From Prevotella falsenii DSM 22864 = JCM 15124 (lineage in GTDB: Bacteria; Bacteroidota; Bacteroidia; Bacteroidales; Bacteroidaceae), in assembly GCF_000613945.1 (NCBI RefSeq), contig NZ_BAJY01000005.1, positions 45,641-109,640 of the forward strand: DNA of 64,000 nucleotides, read 5' to 3'. Made by a program: the position numbers and the translations under genes. Shown here one piece after another: positions 1-9,095 of this stretch; position 1 is the stretch's first letter, and the number at the start of each line of letters is the position of its first letter. Below the pieces are notes generated by a model. It was not told where the DNA came from. It did no database searches and was given only the letters and a program-made list of their open reading frames with translations.

Positions 1-1887
1 CCACAAAGGAGTGCTTGACAATTTATGGTCTGTGCGAACACCCCAACCGCGACTTGCAGCATATTCATTGAACCCTGTATTGGCAGTAGGCGTATCGAAA
101 AACAGAGGAATTTCCATGCGCAAACCGTATGTAAGCTGGAAAGAAGGAGTAGCGTTCCACTTGTCTTGAACGTAGAAACCTAACTGTCCTGCAGAGAATG
201 GAGCTTTCCAACGTGGGTCTCCGGTTACTTCGGTATTAGCCATTCCAAAGCGGTATTGCCTTAGATAAACATAGTTAGGGTCAAGTTTGTCAGCCATAAA
301 GTCTTCGTAATACTTATTGAAATGTGCTAAATCTGCAAAGTTATAAGTTCCATTTGCGTCTTGAATGAAAAGGTTTGCAAACTTATAAAACTCGTTGTGC
401 GTACCAAAAGTAAAAGTATGGCTACCCTTATACCAAGTAAGGTTGTCTTCAACAGTATAAATATCTTGGTCAAGTTGGTTCGCCATAGACGAACGCTCGT
501 TACCAATATTAAGCGTACCACCCGTTACCTGAAGAGAAATCATTGGGAAAGGCGATGTTACGGCACGCTGGTCGCGTACCCTTACGTAACTTGCACGCGC
601 TTCGTTGCTCACTACTGCCGACAGACGGCTTTGTAATTCAGCGGTGAAAGAGTTTGTTTTGCTCTCAAATGGATAATAATAATGATTATCGTTCAACGAA
701 GAAGCACCACTGACATTGTTTAATTGCTTTGCATCTACTAAGCTCCAACGGAACGAGAACTTGTTAAAGTCGTTGATATTCCAGTCAATCTTTGCACCAA
801 ACTTCTTACTCTTGGTATAAATATCAGGGTTACCGAATGCTCCTGTATAGTTGTATCCTTGCTTTGCAGCCATCTCCTTGACCTTTGCAAGCACATCGTC
901 AGCCTCCTCTTTAAGAATACGTGAGCCTGTTTGCCCATAACCATTGATATTCGGATATTCTTTGTTGGCATCTTCAAAGTTAAAGAAGAAGAATAGTTTA
1001 TCCTTGATAATAGGACCTCCAAACGTTACACCCCATTGGTATTCTTGCTGTTTCTGATACTTTGGCGCATAGCCCGTTCCGTCAGAATAAGGATAATGGC
1101 GGCCGATAAGGTTCTGATTATTGCCAAATCCATAAACACTTCCATGGAAATTGTTAGTTCCCGACTTTGTAATAGCATTGATTGCACCGCCGGTAAAACC
1201 ACTTTGACGAACGTCGAATGGTGCTACATTGATTTGAATTTGCTCGATAGTCTCCATAGAAACAGGCTGAGTACCGGCTTGTCCACCATTAGAGCCATCG
1301 GCGGTAAGACCAAACACGTCGTTGTTCATAGCACCGTCAATCATAAACGAGTTGTAACGGTTGTTCGTTCCTGCAAACGACATTGCACCATTACTTGATG
1401 TTGTTAGCTGGGGATTTAATCTTGCTACATCAGCAATACCGTGTGTGATACTTGGGATTTCGGCAATTTGTTTAGCATTAAGGCTCTGTGCCGCACCCGT
1501 TTTTGTTCCATTGATTCCTGCTTTAGCCACCACAACAACCTCCTGCAACTCTTTTGATTCTGTTTGCAGTTTGCATGATAAGTCTTCCACTTCACCCAAA
1601 CGAAGCGTTACATCGCTAAATGTTTTTGTTTGTTGGCCAATATAGGCAATTTCTACTTTGTAAGGTCCACCAACACGCATACCTTGAATGGTAAAACGTC
1701 CGTCTAAATTGGTCAAAGCCCGATAGACTGTCCCGGAAGGTTGGTGGATAGCAGTAACCGTAGCACCGATGACTTCTTCGCCATTCGACGTAACCTTACC
1801 GCTAATACCCGATGTGGTAATCTGTGCCATAACTGAAGAAGTTAAAGCAAGCAGCATTACAACAAGAGAAAGCAATCTTTTCTGCAT
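1..1887 (-). CDS. TonB-dependent outer-membrane receptor (Oar-like), 3' end beyond window
   Basis: Translating the minus strand from the ATG at 1887 gives an uninterrupted frame to the window edge, about 629 residues. It starts with a signal peptide ending in MAQ, followed by a carboxypeptidase-regulatory-like beta domain (GISGKVTSNGEEVIGATV). A plug domain follows (NNRYNSFMIDGAMNNDVFG, then SGFTGGAINAITKSGTN), and then the start of the barrel with alternating aromatic strands. This is the Oar/SusC-like class of TonB-dependent receptors, which import large substrates across the outer membrane using TonB energy. No SusD-like partner is visible upstream, so the substrate is unknown. The C-terminal barrel lies outside the window. 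Confidence 0.93.
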   Translation of the reverse strand, partial: MQKRLLSLVVMLLALTSSVMAQITTSGISGKVTSNGEEVIGATVTAIHQPSGTVYRALTNLDGRFTIQGMRVGGPYKVEIAYIGQQTKTFSDVTLRLGEVEDLSCKLQTESKELQEVVVVAKAGINGTKTGAAQSLNAKQIAEIPSITHGIADVARLNPQLTTSSNGAMSFAGTNNRYNSFMIDGAMNNDVFGLTADGSNGGQAGTQPVSMETIEQIQINVAPFDVRQSGFTGGAINAITKSGTNNFHGSVYGFGNNQNLIGRHYPYSDGTGYAPKYQKQQEYQWGVTFGGPIIKDKLFFFFNFEDANKEYPNINGYGQTGSRILKEEADDVLAKVKEMAAKQGYNYTGAFGNPDIYTKSKKFGAKIDWNINDFNKFSFRWSLVDAKQLNNVSGASSLNDNHYYYPFESKTNSFTAELQSRLSAVVSNEARASYVRVRDQRAVTSPFPMISLQVTGGTLNIGNERSSMANQLDQDIYTVEDNLTWYKGSHTFTFGTHNEFYKFANLFIQDANGTYNFADLAHFNKYYEDFMADKLDPNYVYLRQYRFGMANTEVTGDPRWKAPFSAGQLGFYVQDKWNATPSFQLTYGLRMEIPLFFDTPTANTGFNEYAASRGWGVRTDHKLSSTPLW

Positions 1888-1934
1888 AATAAATTAATGT
1901 TAAGACTTAATAACGTTATATTGTAATTATGGTG

Positions 1935-1942
1935 CAAATATA
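1935..1942 (-). promoter_or_regulatory. -7 promoter box of the TonB receptor
   Basis: On the minus strand this reads TATATTTG, matching the Bacteroidetes sigma-ABfr -7 consensus TAnnTTTG. It lies about 48 bases upstream of the receptor start codon. Confidence 0.55.
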
Positions 1943-2003
1943 ACTAAAATTTACCAAAACATCGTTATAATCTTGGTAAAAAAGAAGTTCTAACAAGAAA
2001 AAA

Positions 2004-2726
2004 TTAAATCCGATGTGCCAAATTAGCCATCATGACAGCAGACAACCCTGCTGTTTCTGTACGCAAACGGCTATTTCCTAATGTTACGCTTCGATAGTTG
2101 TTGTTCATGGCTTGGCGTACTTCATCAATGGAGAAATCGCCTTCAGGTCCTACCAAAACGGTTATTTGATTGGCACAATCCGAACTATTCAATTCCGTAA
2201 AAAAGTCGGTTTTCTCTATTTCATTGTAGCAATGGCAGATAAACTTCGCCCCTTTTATATCTCTACACATAAATTGTTCGAATGTAATCATTTCGTTTAC
2301 AATCGGTTTCCACGCCTTACGACTCTGCTTCATTGCCGACACGACAATACGCTCTATACGGTCCGTACGCAACACTTTGCGCTCAGAAAACTGACAATTC
2401 AGAAAGGAAATCTCATCAAAACCTATTTCCGTAGCTTTTTCCACCATCCATTCAATACGCCCTATATCCTTTGTGGGAGCAATGGCAAGGTGTAAATGTC
2501 CTTTCCACGTTTTATCCTGAGGCAACGATTGCTTTATTTCGTAAAAGCAATGCTTTTGGTTTGCCAATGTAACAACAGCTTGATAAAACGTTCCTTCGCC
2601 ATTCATCAAGAAAATATCATCGCCACTTTTCAATCGTAAAACACGTACAGCATGAGTAGCTTCTTCGGTTGGTAATTCGTTATTGTCAGCTGCATCAGGA
2701 ACATAAAAGTAACGTACTTCTTTCAT
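2004..2726 (-). CDS. rsmE: 16S rRNA (uracil-1498-N3)-methyltransferase
   Basis: 240 residues, the usual RsmE length. An N-terminal PUA-like region (residues 1-70, with HAVRVLRLKSGDD) precedes the SPOUT methyltransferase domain. The diagnostic C-terminal S-adenosylmethionine knot motifs are present: VLVGPEGDFSIDEV and LGNSRLRTETAGLSAV. The enzyme methylates N3 of U1498 of 16S rRNA in the assembled 30S subunit. It is the last gene of a leftward operon with the permease and bifunctional nuclease genes, 10 bases after the nuclease stop. Confidence 0.96.
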   Translation of the reverse strand: MKEVRYFYVPDAADNNELPTEEATHAVRVLRLKSGDDIFLMNGEGTFYQAVVTLANQKHCFYEIKQSLPQDKTWKGHLHLAIAPTKDIGRIEWMVEKATEIGFDEISFLNCQFSERKVLRTDRIERIVVSAMKQSRKAWKPIVNEMITFEQFMCRDIKGAKFICHCYNEIEKTDFFTELNSSDCANQITVLVGPEGDFSIDEVRQAMNNNYRSVTLGNSRLRTETAGLSAVMMANLAHRI

Positions 2727-2736
2727 TTCTTACCCC

Positions 2737-3296
2737 TTATACCGTTTCGTTTTTATTTCCTTTGCGTCGATTCAATTCATCGCGCAAGTTAGAAGCCAAC
2801 TCGTAGTTTTCGTTTTCTATGGCTCTCTGCAAAGCATCTTCAAGCATTTCGGAAGTCAAGGCATTCAGAGGAAGTGCCACTTTGCTTTTCCCCGACTCGT
2901 AAGGCACACTCTGCCGCATAAAAAGTCTTTCTTCCATAAATATCTCTAATTGGGCTATCTGTGCTAAAAGTATTGCATCTGAAGCACGGATAGGTGTCAT
3001 TTCAAACGTCAGTTTATTTATCAACACCACTTTATATTGCCCATCTTCTATGGAATTGAATAAGATTTCGTAATGTTCGGTATCCATATCAGGATTTATC
3101 CAACACAACACTTCAGGCAAAAGCTTGTGCCGAAGCGAGTTCTGTCCTATGCGAATATTCAGCTCATGTGCCATTGCCTTATCGCAGACAATGGCTATTT
3201 GCTTATCTTCCAATTGTTGGTAAGCACCAAGAGTCCCATCTTGGAACCACCAACTATTTCTGTCAATCCTTTAAAAAATACCTGTACTTTATTCAT
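2737..3296 (-). pseudogene. Bifunctional nuclease family protein (DUF151 + UVR domain), frameshifted
   Basis: An ATG at 3296 overlaps the permease stop codon (TAATG) and opens MNKVQVFFKGLTEIVGGSK, continuing as MGLLVLTN, the expected N-terminus of this family. The frame then runs into a stop. The rest of the protein (QLEDKQIAIVCDKAMAHEL onward) continues in another frame from about 3215. Adding one C to the coding strand at 3214-3220 (AACAATT to AACCAATT) restores a 186-residue protein. The C-terminus carries a UvrB/UvrC-like UVR motif (ENENYELASNLRDELNRR). The family has been linked to DNase/RNase activity. If translation began only at the TTG at 3213, the first strands of the fold would be missing. 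A sequence error is as likely as a true mutation. Confidence 0.8.
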
Positions 3297-4558
3297 TAAT
3301 GTTCTTTTGGACGGAATATTACAGCAAAGCTAACTGCAACAAGCAAAGCATAACCGGAAAAAATGAACCAGCAAGTTTGCCAATCGCCTACTGTCAGAAT
3401 ATTATCGCCAAACTTTTTCAATTCCGTATAATGATTAATAACGGCTTGAGCTGCAAGCGTTCCTACCGTAGCACCAATGCCATTGGTCATCAACATAAAC
3501 AATCCTTGTGCCGATGAACGTATCGAGGGGTCTGTACTCTTATCGACAAAGAGCGAACCTGATATATTAAAGAAATCAAATGCAATACCGTAAACAATCA
3601 TTGACAATACGAAAAGGAAAACTCCGGGTGTCCCCGGGTTGCCCAAACCAAAGAGTCCGAAGCGCAAAACCCACCCAAACATAGCTATCAGCATTACGTT
3701 CTTAATGCCATAACGGCGCATGAAGAACGGAATGAGCAAGATACAGCAAGTCTCGCTTATCTGTGAAAGACTTATTAATATATTGGCATGCTGCACACCA
3801 AAAGCATCAGCAAATTCGGGCTGCGCTGCAAAACTGAACAAGAATGGGTTTGCAAAACTGTTTGTTATCTGCAAACTTACGCCCAACAACATTGAGAAGA
3901 TAAAGAAGATTGCCATTTTCTTTTGTTTAAACAGCGAGAAAGCTTTCAACCCGAGAGCATCTACCAAGCTCTTCTTTTCGTTACTCGTTGATATTTCGCA
4001 TTTCGGCAATGTAAAGGTGTAGAGGAAAAGAATAATACCTACTACACCCGAAGTAACGAATTGATTTTGATTGCTTTGAAAACCTAATATATCGACCAGC
4101 CACATTGTCAATATAAAACCTATCGTACCGAACACACGGATAGGTGGAAAATCTTTCACAGTATCCATTCCGGCTTGTGTCAATGCCGAGTAAGCAACGG
4201 AATTAGCCAAAGCAATGGTGGGCATATAAAAGGCAACCGACATAGAATAAAGGCTGAAAATTATGCTAAAGTCTACGTTTGTGCCTGCTTCTACCCCATA
4301 CCATGCCGTACCAAACATGAATAAGCCGGCTAACAAATGGCAATAGCCCAACAATCGTTGTGCAGGAATCCACCTATCGGCAACAATACCCATCAATGCG
4401 GGCATGAAAATAGAAACAATGCCTTGCATGGAATAGAACAAACCAATGTTTTCACCTATTCCAACATTACCCAAATAACGTCCCATAGACGTCAAGTATG
4501 CCCCCCACACTGCAAACTCCAAGAAGTTCATCAGTGCTAAACGTATTTTTAAATTCAT
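3296..4558 (-). CDS. Nucleoside permease, MFS (nucleoside:H+ symporter family)
   Basis: 420 residues with about 12 hydrophobic segments. The start MNLKIRLALMNFLEFAVWG and the motif SMGRYLGN are typical of the NupG/XapB-like Nuc_H_symport family, which takes up nucleosides across the inner membrane with protons. The first gene of an operon with the bifunctional nuclease and rsmE; the next start codon overlaps its stop. Substrate specificity cannot be read from the sequence. Confidence 0.88.
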   Translation of the reverse strand: MNLKIRLALMNFLEFAVWGAYLTSMGRYLGNVGIGENIGLFYSMQGIVSIFMPALMGIVADRWIPAQRLLGYCHLLAGLFMFGTAWYGVEAGTNVDFSIIFSLYSMSVAFYMPTIALANSVAYSALTQAGMDTVKDFPPIRVFGTIGFILTMWLVDILGFQSNQNQFVTSGVVGIILFLYTFTLPKCEISTSNEKKSLVDALGLKAFSLFKQKKMAIFFIFSMLLGVSLQITNSFANPFLFSFAAQPEFADAFGVQHANILISLSQISETCCILLIPFFMRRYGIKNVMLIAMFGWVLRFGLFGLGNPGTPGVFLFVLSMIVYGIAFDFFNISGSLFVDKSTDPSIRSSAQGLFMLMTNGIGATVGTLAAQAVINHYTELKKFGDNILTVGDWQTCWFIFSGYALLVAVSFAVIFRPKEH

Positions 4559-4581
4559 CTCTTAGATTTTATTGTTGGCAA

Positions 4582-4589
4582 CAAAAGTA
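4582..4589 (-). promoter_or_regulatory. -7 promoter box of the nucleoside permease operon
   Basis: Reads TACTTTTG on the minus strand (consensus TAnnTTTG), 24 bases before the permease ATG. Confidence 0.55.
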
Positions 4590-4640
4590 CAGATTTTATC
4601 ACAAACTACCAAAACAAAGCAGAATATTTATGTAGGAACG

Positions 4641-5205
4641 ACGTGAGTTCGATGTAAGAATTACACCAATATATTACATATAAGAAAGTTAAAGAAAGGA
4701 ACCGGTTATGATTTAATATGCTTATAATCAAAAAGAAATGCAGTATCTTCGCTCTCAAATTCCTACACCGGACTCACGTTATTCATGAACGTTTTCGTTC
4801 AGCCAAATAAGCAATACCAAATTTTTTTGAGCATTGCCATGGCGAGAAAACGCACTTTTCGAGAAACGAGAAAAGAACGAAAATAAGGCAATAAAAGTGT
4901 AAACATTTTTCACAAACATAGCTGTCGCGTAACTATTTATTTATCAGTGCATTACAAAACCTATTGTTTTGCGATCCAAAACCGTAGGTTTTGCACGGTA
5001 AAACCGTAGGTTTTGCACGGTAAAACCGTAGGTTTTGCGTTGTAAAACCTACGGTTTCGCAACGCCAAAGCGAAATTATCACTTTTTAAGAGAATTATCT
5101 TTACAAGATTAGACGGAAAATCTCTCACTGCTTCATTAGAGAACTTGTCTGAAAAACATCTGCAAAATTACTTGTTTTACCTGCCTTCTTATGCCGAACT
5201 CACGT
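4641..5205 (+). mobile_element. MITE-like element, copy A, with 22-bp palindromic repeat core
   Basis: Non-coding element of about 565 bp. The left end begins ACGTGAGTTCG(atg)TAAGAA; the right end is its inverse (TTCTTATGCCGAACTCACGT). The 7-mer TAGGAAC flanks both sides (4633-4639 and 5206-5212), as expected for a target-site duplication. A third, inverted copy of the end lies inside at 4758-4779, so the first ~140 bp may be a smaller unit of its own. From about 4953 to 5069 it holds five consecutive ~22-bp units of the AAAACCGTAGGTTTTGC type, the last one inverted so that it can pair with its neighbour. It encodes no transposase; a related enzyme would have to act in trans. Copy B is at 17279-17820 in the opposite orientation. 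Confidence 0.8.
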
Positions 5206-5225
5206 TAGGAACAAGAACAAAAAAA

Positions 5226-5247
5226 TTGATTGTCTCGCGACAATCAA
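5226..5247. terminator. Hairpin terminator between MITE A and the DUF3256 gene
   Basis: TTGATTGTC and GACAATCAA flank a TCGC loop, a 9-bp perfect stem. T-rich sequence follows on the + strand, and A-rich sequence precedes it. Confidence 0.5.
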
Positions 5248-5353
5248 TCTTTATTAACCTTAATAATCTAATACCATGAAAAACACGATGCAAAGTTAGG
5301 CATACTTACGCAAAGTTGCAAACTTTACAAATGCTTTCATTTGAAGATTAACA

Positions 5354-5949
5354 CTATTTAAATGTACTTCCATTCCAATTAAGCTTTCTTTGCCTTAATA
5401 TCGCTTGCATCTCCTTTTTATCGGTAGAAGAAAGCAAAGGAACGGAATAGTTTATTGTCAGACTATTATCTTTTGCCGATAATTGAAATTCGTTCATTGT
5501 AACGTTTGCCATATCCAACAATTCGCTGTAACGCTGTTGCGACATTGTGTCGGGCTTCACAAACATTGGAGAAACGTCTATACTGAGCGGTTTAGCCTCC
5601 CAATTACTTGAAAACAACGATAGTTTACTCTCGGCTAAAGGACCGCACCACGTCTGCACCATCGCTATCGTAGAGGTGTCCAAGCTCTTTATTTCCAACT
5701 TGGTAGCATTGCTTAACTGAACCAAAACATAGTCGTCGGTAAGTTTTTCTATACGTGTTGTATCGTGCAAAGCATTCACCACCTCCGACTTCATATCCAT
5801 CGTAACATAGTCTGCCAATTCCGTTCTTAAACTTCTATTAAGATAAGCACTATCGAATCGGGCATTTCCAGCCATATCTGACGCATATTCTGCGCATTCA
5901 AAGGCAATAAACCGAAAGCAACCAATAAGATTAAAAATATTTTTTTCAT
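5354..5949 (-). pseudogene. DUF3256 family secreted protein, frameshifted
   Basis: An ATG at 5949 opens a signal peptide (MKKIFLILLVAFGLLPLNAQ) and continues NMRQIWLEMPDSIV before running out of frame. The body (YLNRSLRTELADYVTMDMKS onward, about 165 residues) lies in a different frame starting near 5848. One extra C at about 5847 (GTGCTTAT to GTGCCTTAT) joins them as MPDSIVPYLNRSLRTE and gives a normal 198-residue exported DUF3256 protein of unknown function. DUF3256 is largely confined to Bacteroidales. The same kind of one-base loss is seen in several other genes of this window. Confidence 0.75.
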
Positions 5950-5956
5950 ATCAAGT

Positions 5957-6002
5957 AAAAGCGTAATACTGCATTTTTGAAGTGCAATATTACGCTTTTT
6001 TT
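5957..6002. terminator. Hairpin between the 6.1-kb gene and the DUF3256 gene
   Basis: AAAAGCGTAATA pairs with TATTACGCTTTT (12 bp) around an inner TGCA...TGCA arm, followed by seven T on the + strand and TTTT on the minus strand. It lies just downstream of the 6063-6521 gene and 8 bases before the DUF3256 start, so it could terminate the first or attenuate the second. Confidence 0.6.
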
Positions 6003-6062
6003 AGCAAACAGGCAAGTTTATTTTCTAAAAAGATGCTTATTATTACGCTTTACAACAGCGAA

Positions 6063-6521
6063 TCAGAAAAGGCCAAAACTTAACTGACAACTGTTTTTAA
6101 AGGTAGAAATCATCATCGTCATTCCGCCTTTTGTATCATATCCTACTACAAATTTCCCATCATCGAGGTTTTCCGAATAGGTCGTATTGTAGTTTTGCTC
6201 GTATTTCTTTGCCAATTTGTTCATTCGTGCAATAGCATTTTTCTTATTAGCACAATTTGTTTTTAAACGCAACTGGTTTAGTTTTCCTTCCTCATCGAAG
6301 AAGCATTCAGCCTCGTTATAGGTTTCTCCGTCAAAAACAACGTTCTTATACGTCGCTTTTCCACTGCCTAACAAATAAGGAGCACCGAATTTTTTCTCCA
6401 GCACTTCCATTGTTTTGGCTTTGTCCGCCATAAATTCAACACCACTAACTTGCCTTTGCGCCGATACATTCAATGCGAAAGCAAGTAATAAAAATACCAT
6501 TCTCAATTTCTTTTTCATCAT
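6063..6521 (-). CDS. Small secreted protein of unknown function
   Basis: 152 residues. The N-terminus is a clear signal peptide (KKKLRMVFLLLAFALNVSAQ). The mature part is lysine-rich and contains short aromatic/acidic strands (NEAECFFDEEGKLNQLRLKT), resembling small Bacteroidales periplasmic or surface proteins without an assigned domain. The protein ends in FGLF, a terminal aromatic residue seen in some outer-membrane or exported proteins. A good -7 box lies 29 bases upstream. I do not recognise the family. Confidence 0.75.
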   Translation of the reverse strand: MMKKKLRMVFLLLAFALNVSAQRQVSGVEFMADKAKTMEVLEKKFGAPYLLGSGKATYKNVVFDGETYNEAECFFDEEGKLNQLRLKTNCANKKNAIARMNKLAKKYEQNYNTTYSENLDDGKFVVGYDTKGGMTMMISTFKNSCQLSFGLF

Positions 6522-6549
6522 TTATACTATTCTATTTTAATTTGAACTG

Positions 6550-6557
6550 CAAAGATA
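6550..6557 (-). promoter_or_regulatory. -7 promoter box of the 6063-6521 gene
   Basis: TATCTTTG on the minus strand, an exact match to the Bacteroidetes -7 consensus, with a suitable distance to the start at 6521. Confidence 0.6.
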
Positions 6558-6639
6558 TACAAAAAAATGACAGTTTCCACACAAGTAGCAAAGAAAATTA
6601 AAACTGTTAGTTGGCTTCATATAGCTTTATCTTTTCCGA

Positions 6640-6950
6640 ATAGGCAAGCCTTTTAATTCCTGCTCTGAAACTGACGAAAAGAAGGAGATAAAAGTGTAAA
6701 TATCTTTCATAAACATAGCAATCAGCTAACAGTTTCATTATCAATACATTACAAAACCTATTGTTTTGCATTGTAAAAGCGGCTGTTTTACCGACCAAAA
6801 GCGTAGGTTTTGCGATGTAAAACCTACGCTTTTACAATGCCAAAACGCAATTATCACTTTTTAACAGAACTATCTTTACAAAATGGAAGCTCTTTTCTGT
6901 GTCTGCTCTCAGCAAGAAAAGGGAAAATCGTTCCTAAAGTGAAATTCTGC
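6640..6950 (+). repeat. Interspersed palindromic repeat, copy C
   Basis: Contains the shared core: a run ACAAAACCTATTGTTTTGC at about 6750, then AAAA...TTTT 22-bp units, an inverted last unit (AAAACCTACGCTTTT), and the trailing AATTATCACTTTTTAACAGA and TATCTTTACAA blocks. It lacks the ACGTGAGTTCG ends of copies A and B. Its outer parts instead resemble those of copy E (TTTCCGGATAGGC-like upstream, AAAATCGTTCC downstream). It fills the gap between two leftward genes. Confidence 0.7.
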
Positions 6951-6957
6951 CGAATAT

Positions 6958-7560
6958 TTAAAATTCAAGTTCAAAACCAATCATTAATTCTTCCGGTGCA
7001 AAGCGTAAACCAAAACCGTTGGTTCCTATTTCAGGTTCTTCGCCACCGAGATAGTCGTGCCGATAGCCTACAAAACCCATTCGCAAGCATAAGCAAAGTC
7101 CTTCTGTAAGGTCTACACAAGCTCCGGGGCGTACACCAACTTCAAAGCCATGGCGGTTGGTTTTGGTGTCGGCAACCTTTACTCTACCGAAATCGAACCC
7201 TACTCCACCATCTAAAAACAAATTGAAAGGACCTTTGTGCACATAATACCAACGTGCAAAAGGCGATATTTTAAAGGCTGTGGAATACTTTTTCAGCCCA
7301 GCTTCACGTTCTCTTTCATATTCATAGCCCAGCATTAAGCCCACTCCCCACGTATCGTTAAACAAGTAGCCGATTTCAGGAGAGAAGTCAAACTTCACAG
7401 ATTTATCTTTCGGATCAGACCAAAATGTTACAGCTCCGCCCATAAAAGTGCGCGCCCCATGTTTGTCGTCGTTATGGGCAACTGTGTTTGGAAACGTTGC
7501 TTGCGCATAAGTAGCCATACTTCCAACAAGCAAGAATAGAGATAAGAATAGTTGTTTCAT
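6958..7560 (-). CDS. Outer-membrane beta-barrel protein (OMP_b-brl type)
   Basis: 200 residues from the ATG at 7560. This start gives a signal peptide (MKQLFLSLFLLVGSMATYAQ); upstream in-frame codons lie outside any leader and overlap the MATE promoter region. The mature part has alternating hydrophobic/aromatic strands (FSPEIGYLFNDTWGVGLMLG, FKISPFARWYYVHKGPFNLF) and ends in a phenylalanine (GFELEF), as expected for Bam-dependent barrels of 8 strands. Function unknown; related Bacteroidales proteins are porin-like or OmpA-barrel-like surface proteins. Confidence 0.85.
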   Translation of the reverse strand: MKQLFLSLFLLVGSMATYAQATFPNTVAHNDDKHGARTFMGGAVTFWSDPKDKSVKFDFSPEIGYLFNDTWGVGLMLGYEYEREREAGLKKYSTAFKISPFARWYYVHKGPFNLFLDGGVGFDFGRVKVADTKTNRHGFEVGVRPGACVDLTEGLCLCLRMGFVGYRHDYLGGEEPEIGTNGFGLRFAPEELMIGFELEF

Positions 7561-7683
7561 ACTTTTTTCTAATTTGTTTTTTGCAAAATACTCCTTTTTT
7601 TCATTAATGCCAACAATATCCTGAAAAATTGATTTACAAAGTAAAAGATGTTGAATATCATTAGGTATGTCAGTTTTTTTTAG

Positions 7684-7691
7684 TACTTTTG
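7684..7691 (+). promoter_or_regulatory. -7 promoter box of the MATE transporter gene
   Basis: TACTTTTG, 23 bases before the start codon at 7715, preceded by a T-rich stretch. Confidence 0.55.
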
Positions 7692-7714
7692 CAGAAGATA
7701 TACAACTGTTTTGA

Positions 7715-9064
7715 ATGGATAATAAGAAAGCGACATTAGAGCTTGGAACTAAGCCGGTGGGCAAACTGCTCGCACAATATGCCTTGCCTGCTATCATTGC
7801 AATGACGGCAGCATCGCTCTACAATATTATCGACCGTGTATTTATCGGGCAAGTAGTAGGTCCGATGGCGATTTCGGGACTTGCCATTACGTTCCCATTC
7901 ATGAATCTTGCGGCGGCATTCGGTGCTGCCGTGGGCGTTGGCGCATCTACAACGATTAGCGTAAAGTTAGGTCAGAAAGACTATGAGTCGGCAGAAAACA
8001 TTCTTGGCAATACCATCACCCTCAACCTTATTATAGGTTTGGCTTTCGGAGGCATTTGCCTTTTGTTTCTCGACCCTATCTTGCGTTTCTTCGGGGCAAG
8101 CGATGCCACCCTTCCATACGCACGCGACTTTATGCAGGTGATACTTGCCGGCAATGTGTTTTCGCACATGTACTTCGGTATGAACGCTGTATTGCGGGCA
8201 GCATCGAAGCCACGAATGGCGATGTTTGCCACTATTTTCACCGTCGCTATGAATATTTTGCTCGATGTAGTGTTCATTCTTTGGTGGCATTGGGGCATTA
8301 AGGGCGCAGCTTTCGCCACCATTATATCGCAGGTTTTGGCACTCTGCTGGCAAATGAAGCTGTTTGCCAACAAAAACGAACTATTGCATTTGAAACGAGG
8401 TATATACAAATTGAAAGCCAATCTCGTCAGAAACATTGTCTCGATAGGCATTTCGCCTTTCTTAATGAATGCCTGCGCTTGCGTTATTGTCATCTTCATA
8501 AACAATCAGTTGGTACGATTTGGTGGCGATATGGCAGTAGGAGCATACGGCGTTGCCAACAGTATAGCAATGATTTTCGTAATGTTTGTTATCGGACTCA
8601 ACCAAGGTATGCAGCCCATTGCAGGCTACAACTACGGTGCGCAGCAATACGGCAGAATGATGCTAGTAGTGAAATTATCCATCATTACGGCAACTTGCAT
8701 TATGCTCACAGGGTGGGCTTTGGCTATGTTTGCACCCTACTATTGTGCCCGAATGTTTACAACAGACCCCGAACTCATTAATGGTTCCATCAAGGCAATA
8801 AAAATTATCATGATGATGTTCCCGCTTATAGGGTGCCAGATGGTAATTACCAACTTCTTCCAATGTATCGGGAAAGTGAAAATTAGTATCTTCCTGTCGC
8901 TCTCAAGACAGTTGTTGTTTTTGCTGCCGCTGCTCGTTCTGCTGCCTAACCTTTATGGCATCAACGGCGTATGGGCGTCAATGCCCACGAGCGACCTTAT
9001 TTCCGTGATTGTGGCAATATCGATAATGACCGTCTATTTACGACGAATAAAGAAAGAAATGTAA
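7715..9064 (+). CDS. MATE family multidrug efflux transporter
   Basis: 449 residues with twelve membrane segments in two similar halves. The start region (LELGTKPVGKLLAQYALPAI) and segments such as NIIDRVFIGQVVGPMAISG and GLNQGMQPIAGYNYGA are typical of MATE exporters of the MepA/DinF-like branch. These exchange cations (Na+ or H+) for drugs or metabolites across the inner membrane. Followed after 31 bases by the cytidylate-kinase-like gene, so probably the first gene of an operon. Substrate unknown. Confidence 0.92.
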   Translation: MDNKKATLELGTKPVGKLLAQYALPAIIAMTAASLYNIIDRVFIGQVVGPMAISGLAITFPFMNLAAAFGAAVGVGASTTISVKLGQKDYESAENILGNTITLNLIIGLAFGGICLLFLDPILRFFGASDATLPYARDFMQVILAGNVFSHMYFGMNAVLRAASKPRMAMFATIFTVAMNILLDVVFILWWHWGIKGAAFATIISQVLALCWQMKLFANKNELLHLKRGIYKLKANLVRNIVSIGISPFLMNACACVIVIFINNQLVRFGGDMAVGAYGVANSIAMIFVMFVIGLNQGMQPIAGYNYGAQQYGRMMLVVKLSIITATCIMLTGWALAMFAPYYCARMFTTDPELINGSIKAIKIIMMMFPLIGCQMVITNFFQCIGKVKISIFLSLSRQLLFLLPLLVLLPNLYGINGVWASMPTSDLISVIVAISIMTVYLRRIKKEM

Positions 9065-9095
9065 AGCAAATTAGTCTGAAAAAATATCCTCGCTT

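Noticed and set aside
5250..5340. Small peptide gene or leader at about 5276 (MKNTMQS)
   Set aside because: Only seven codons, no gene in the same direction follows, no conservation evidence; could be a remnant of a repeat.
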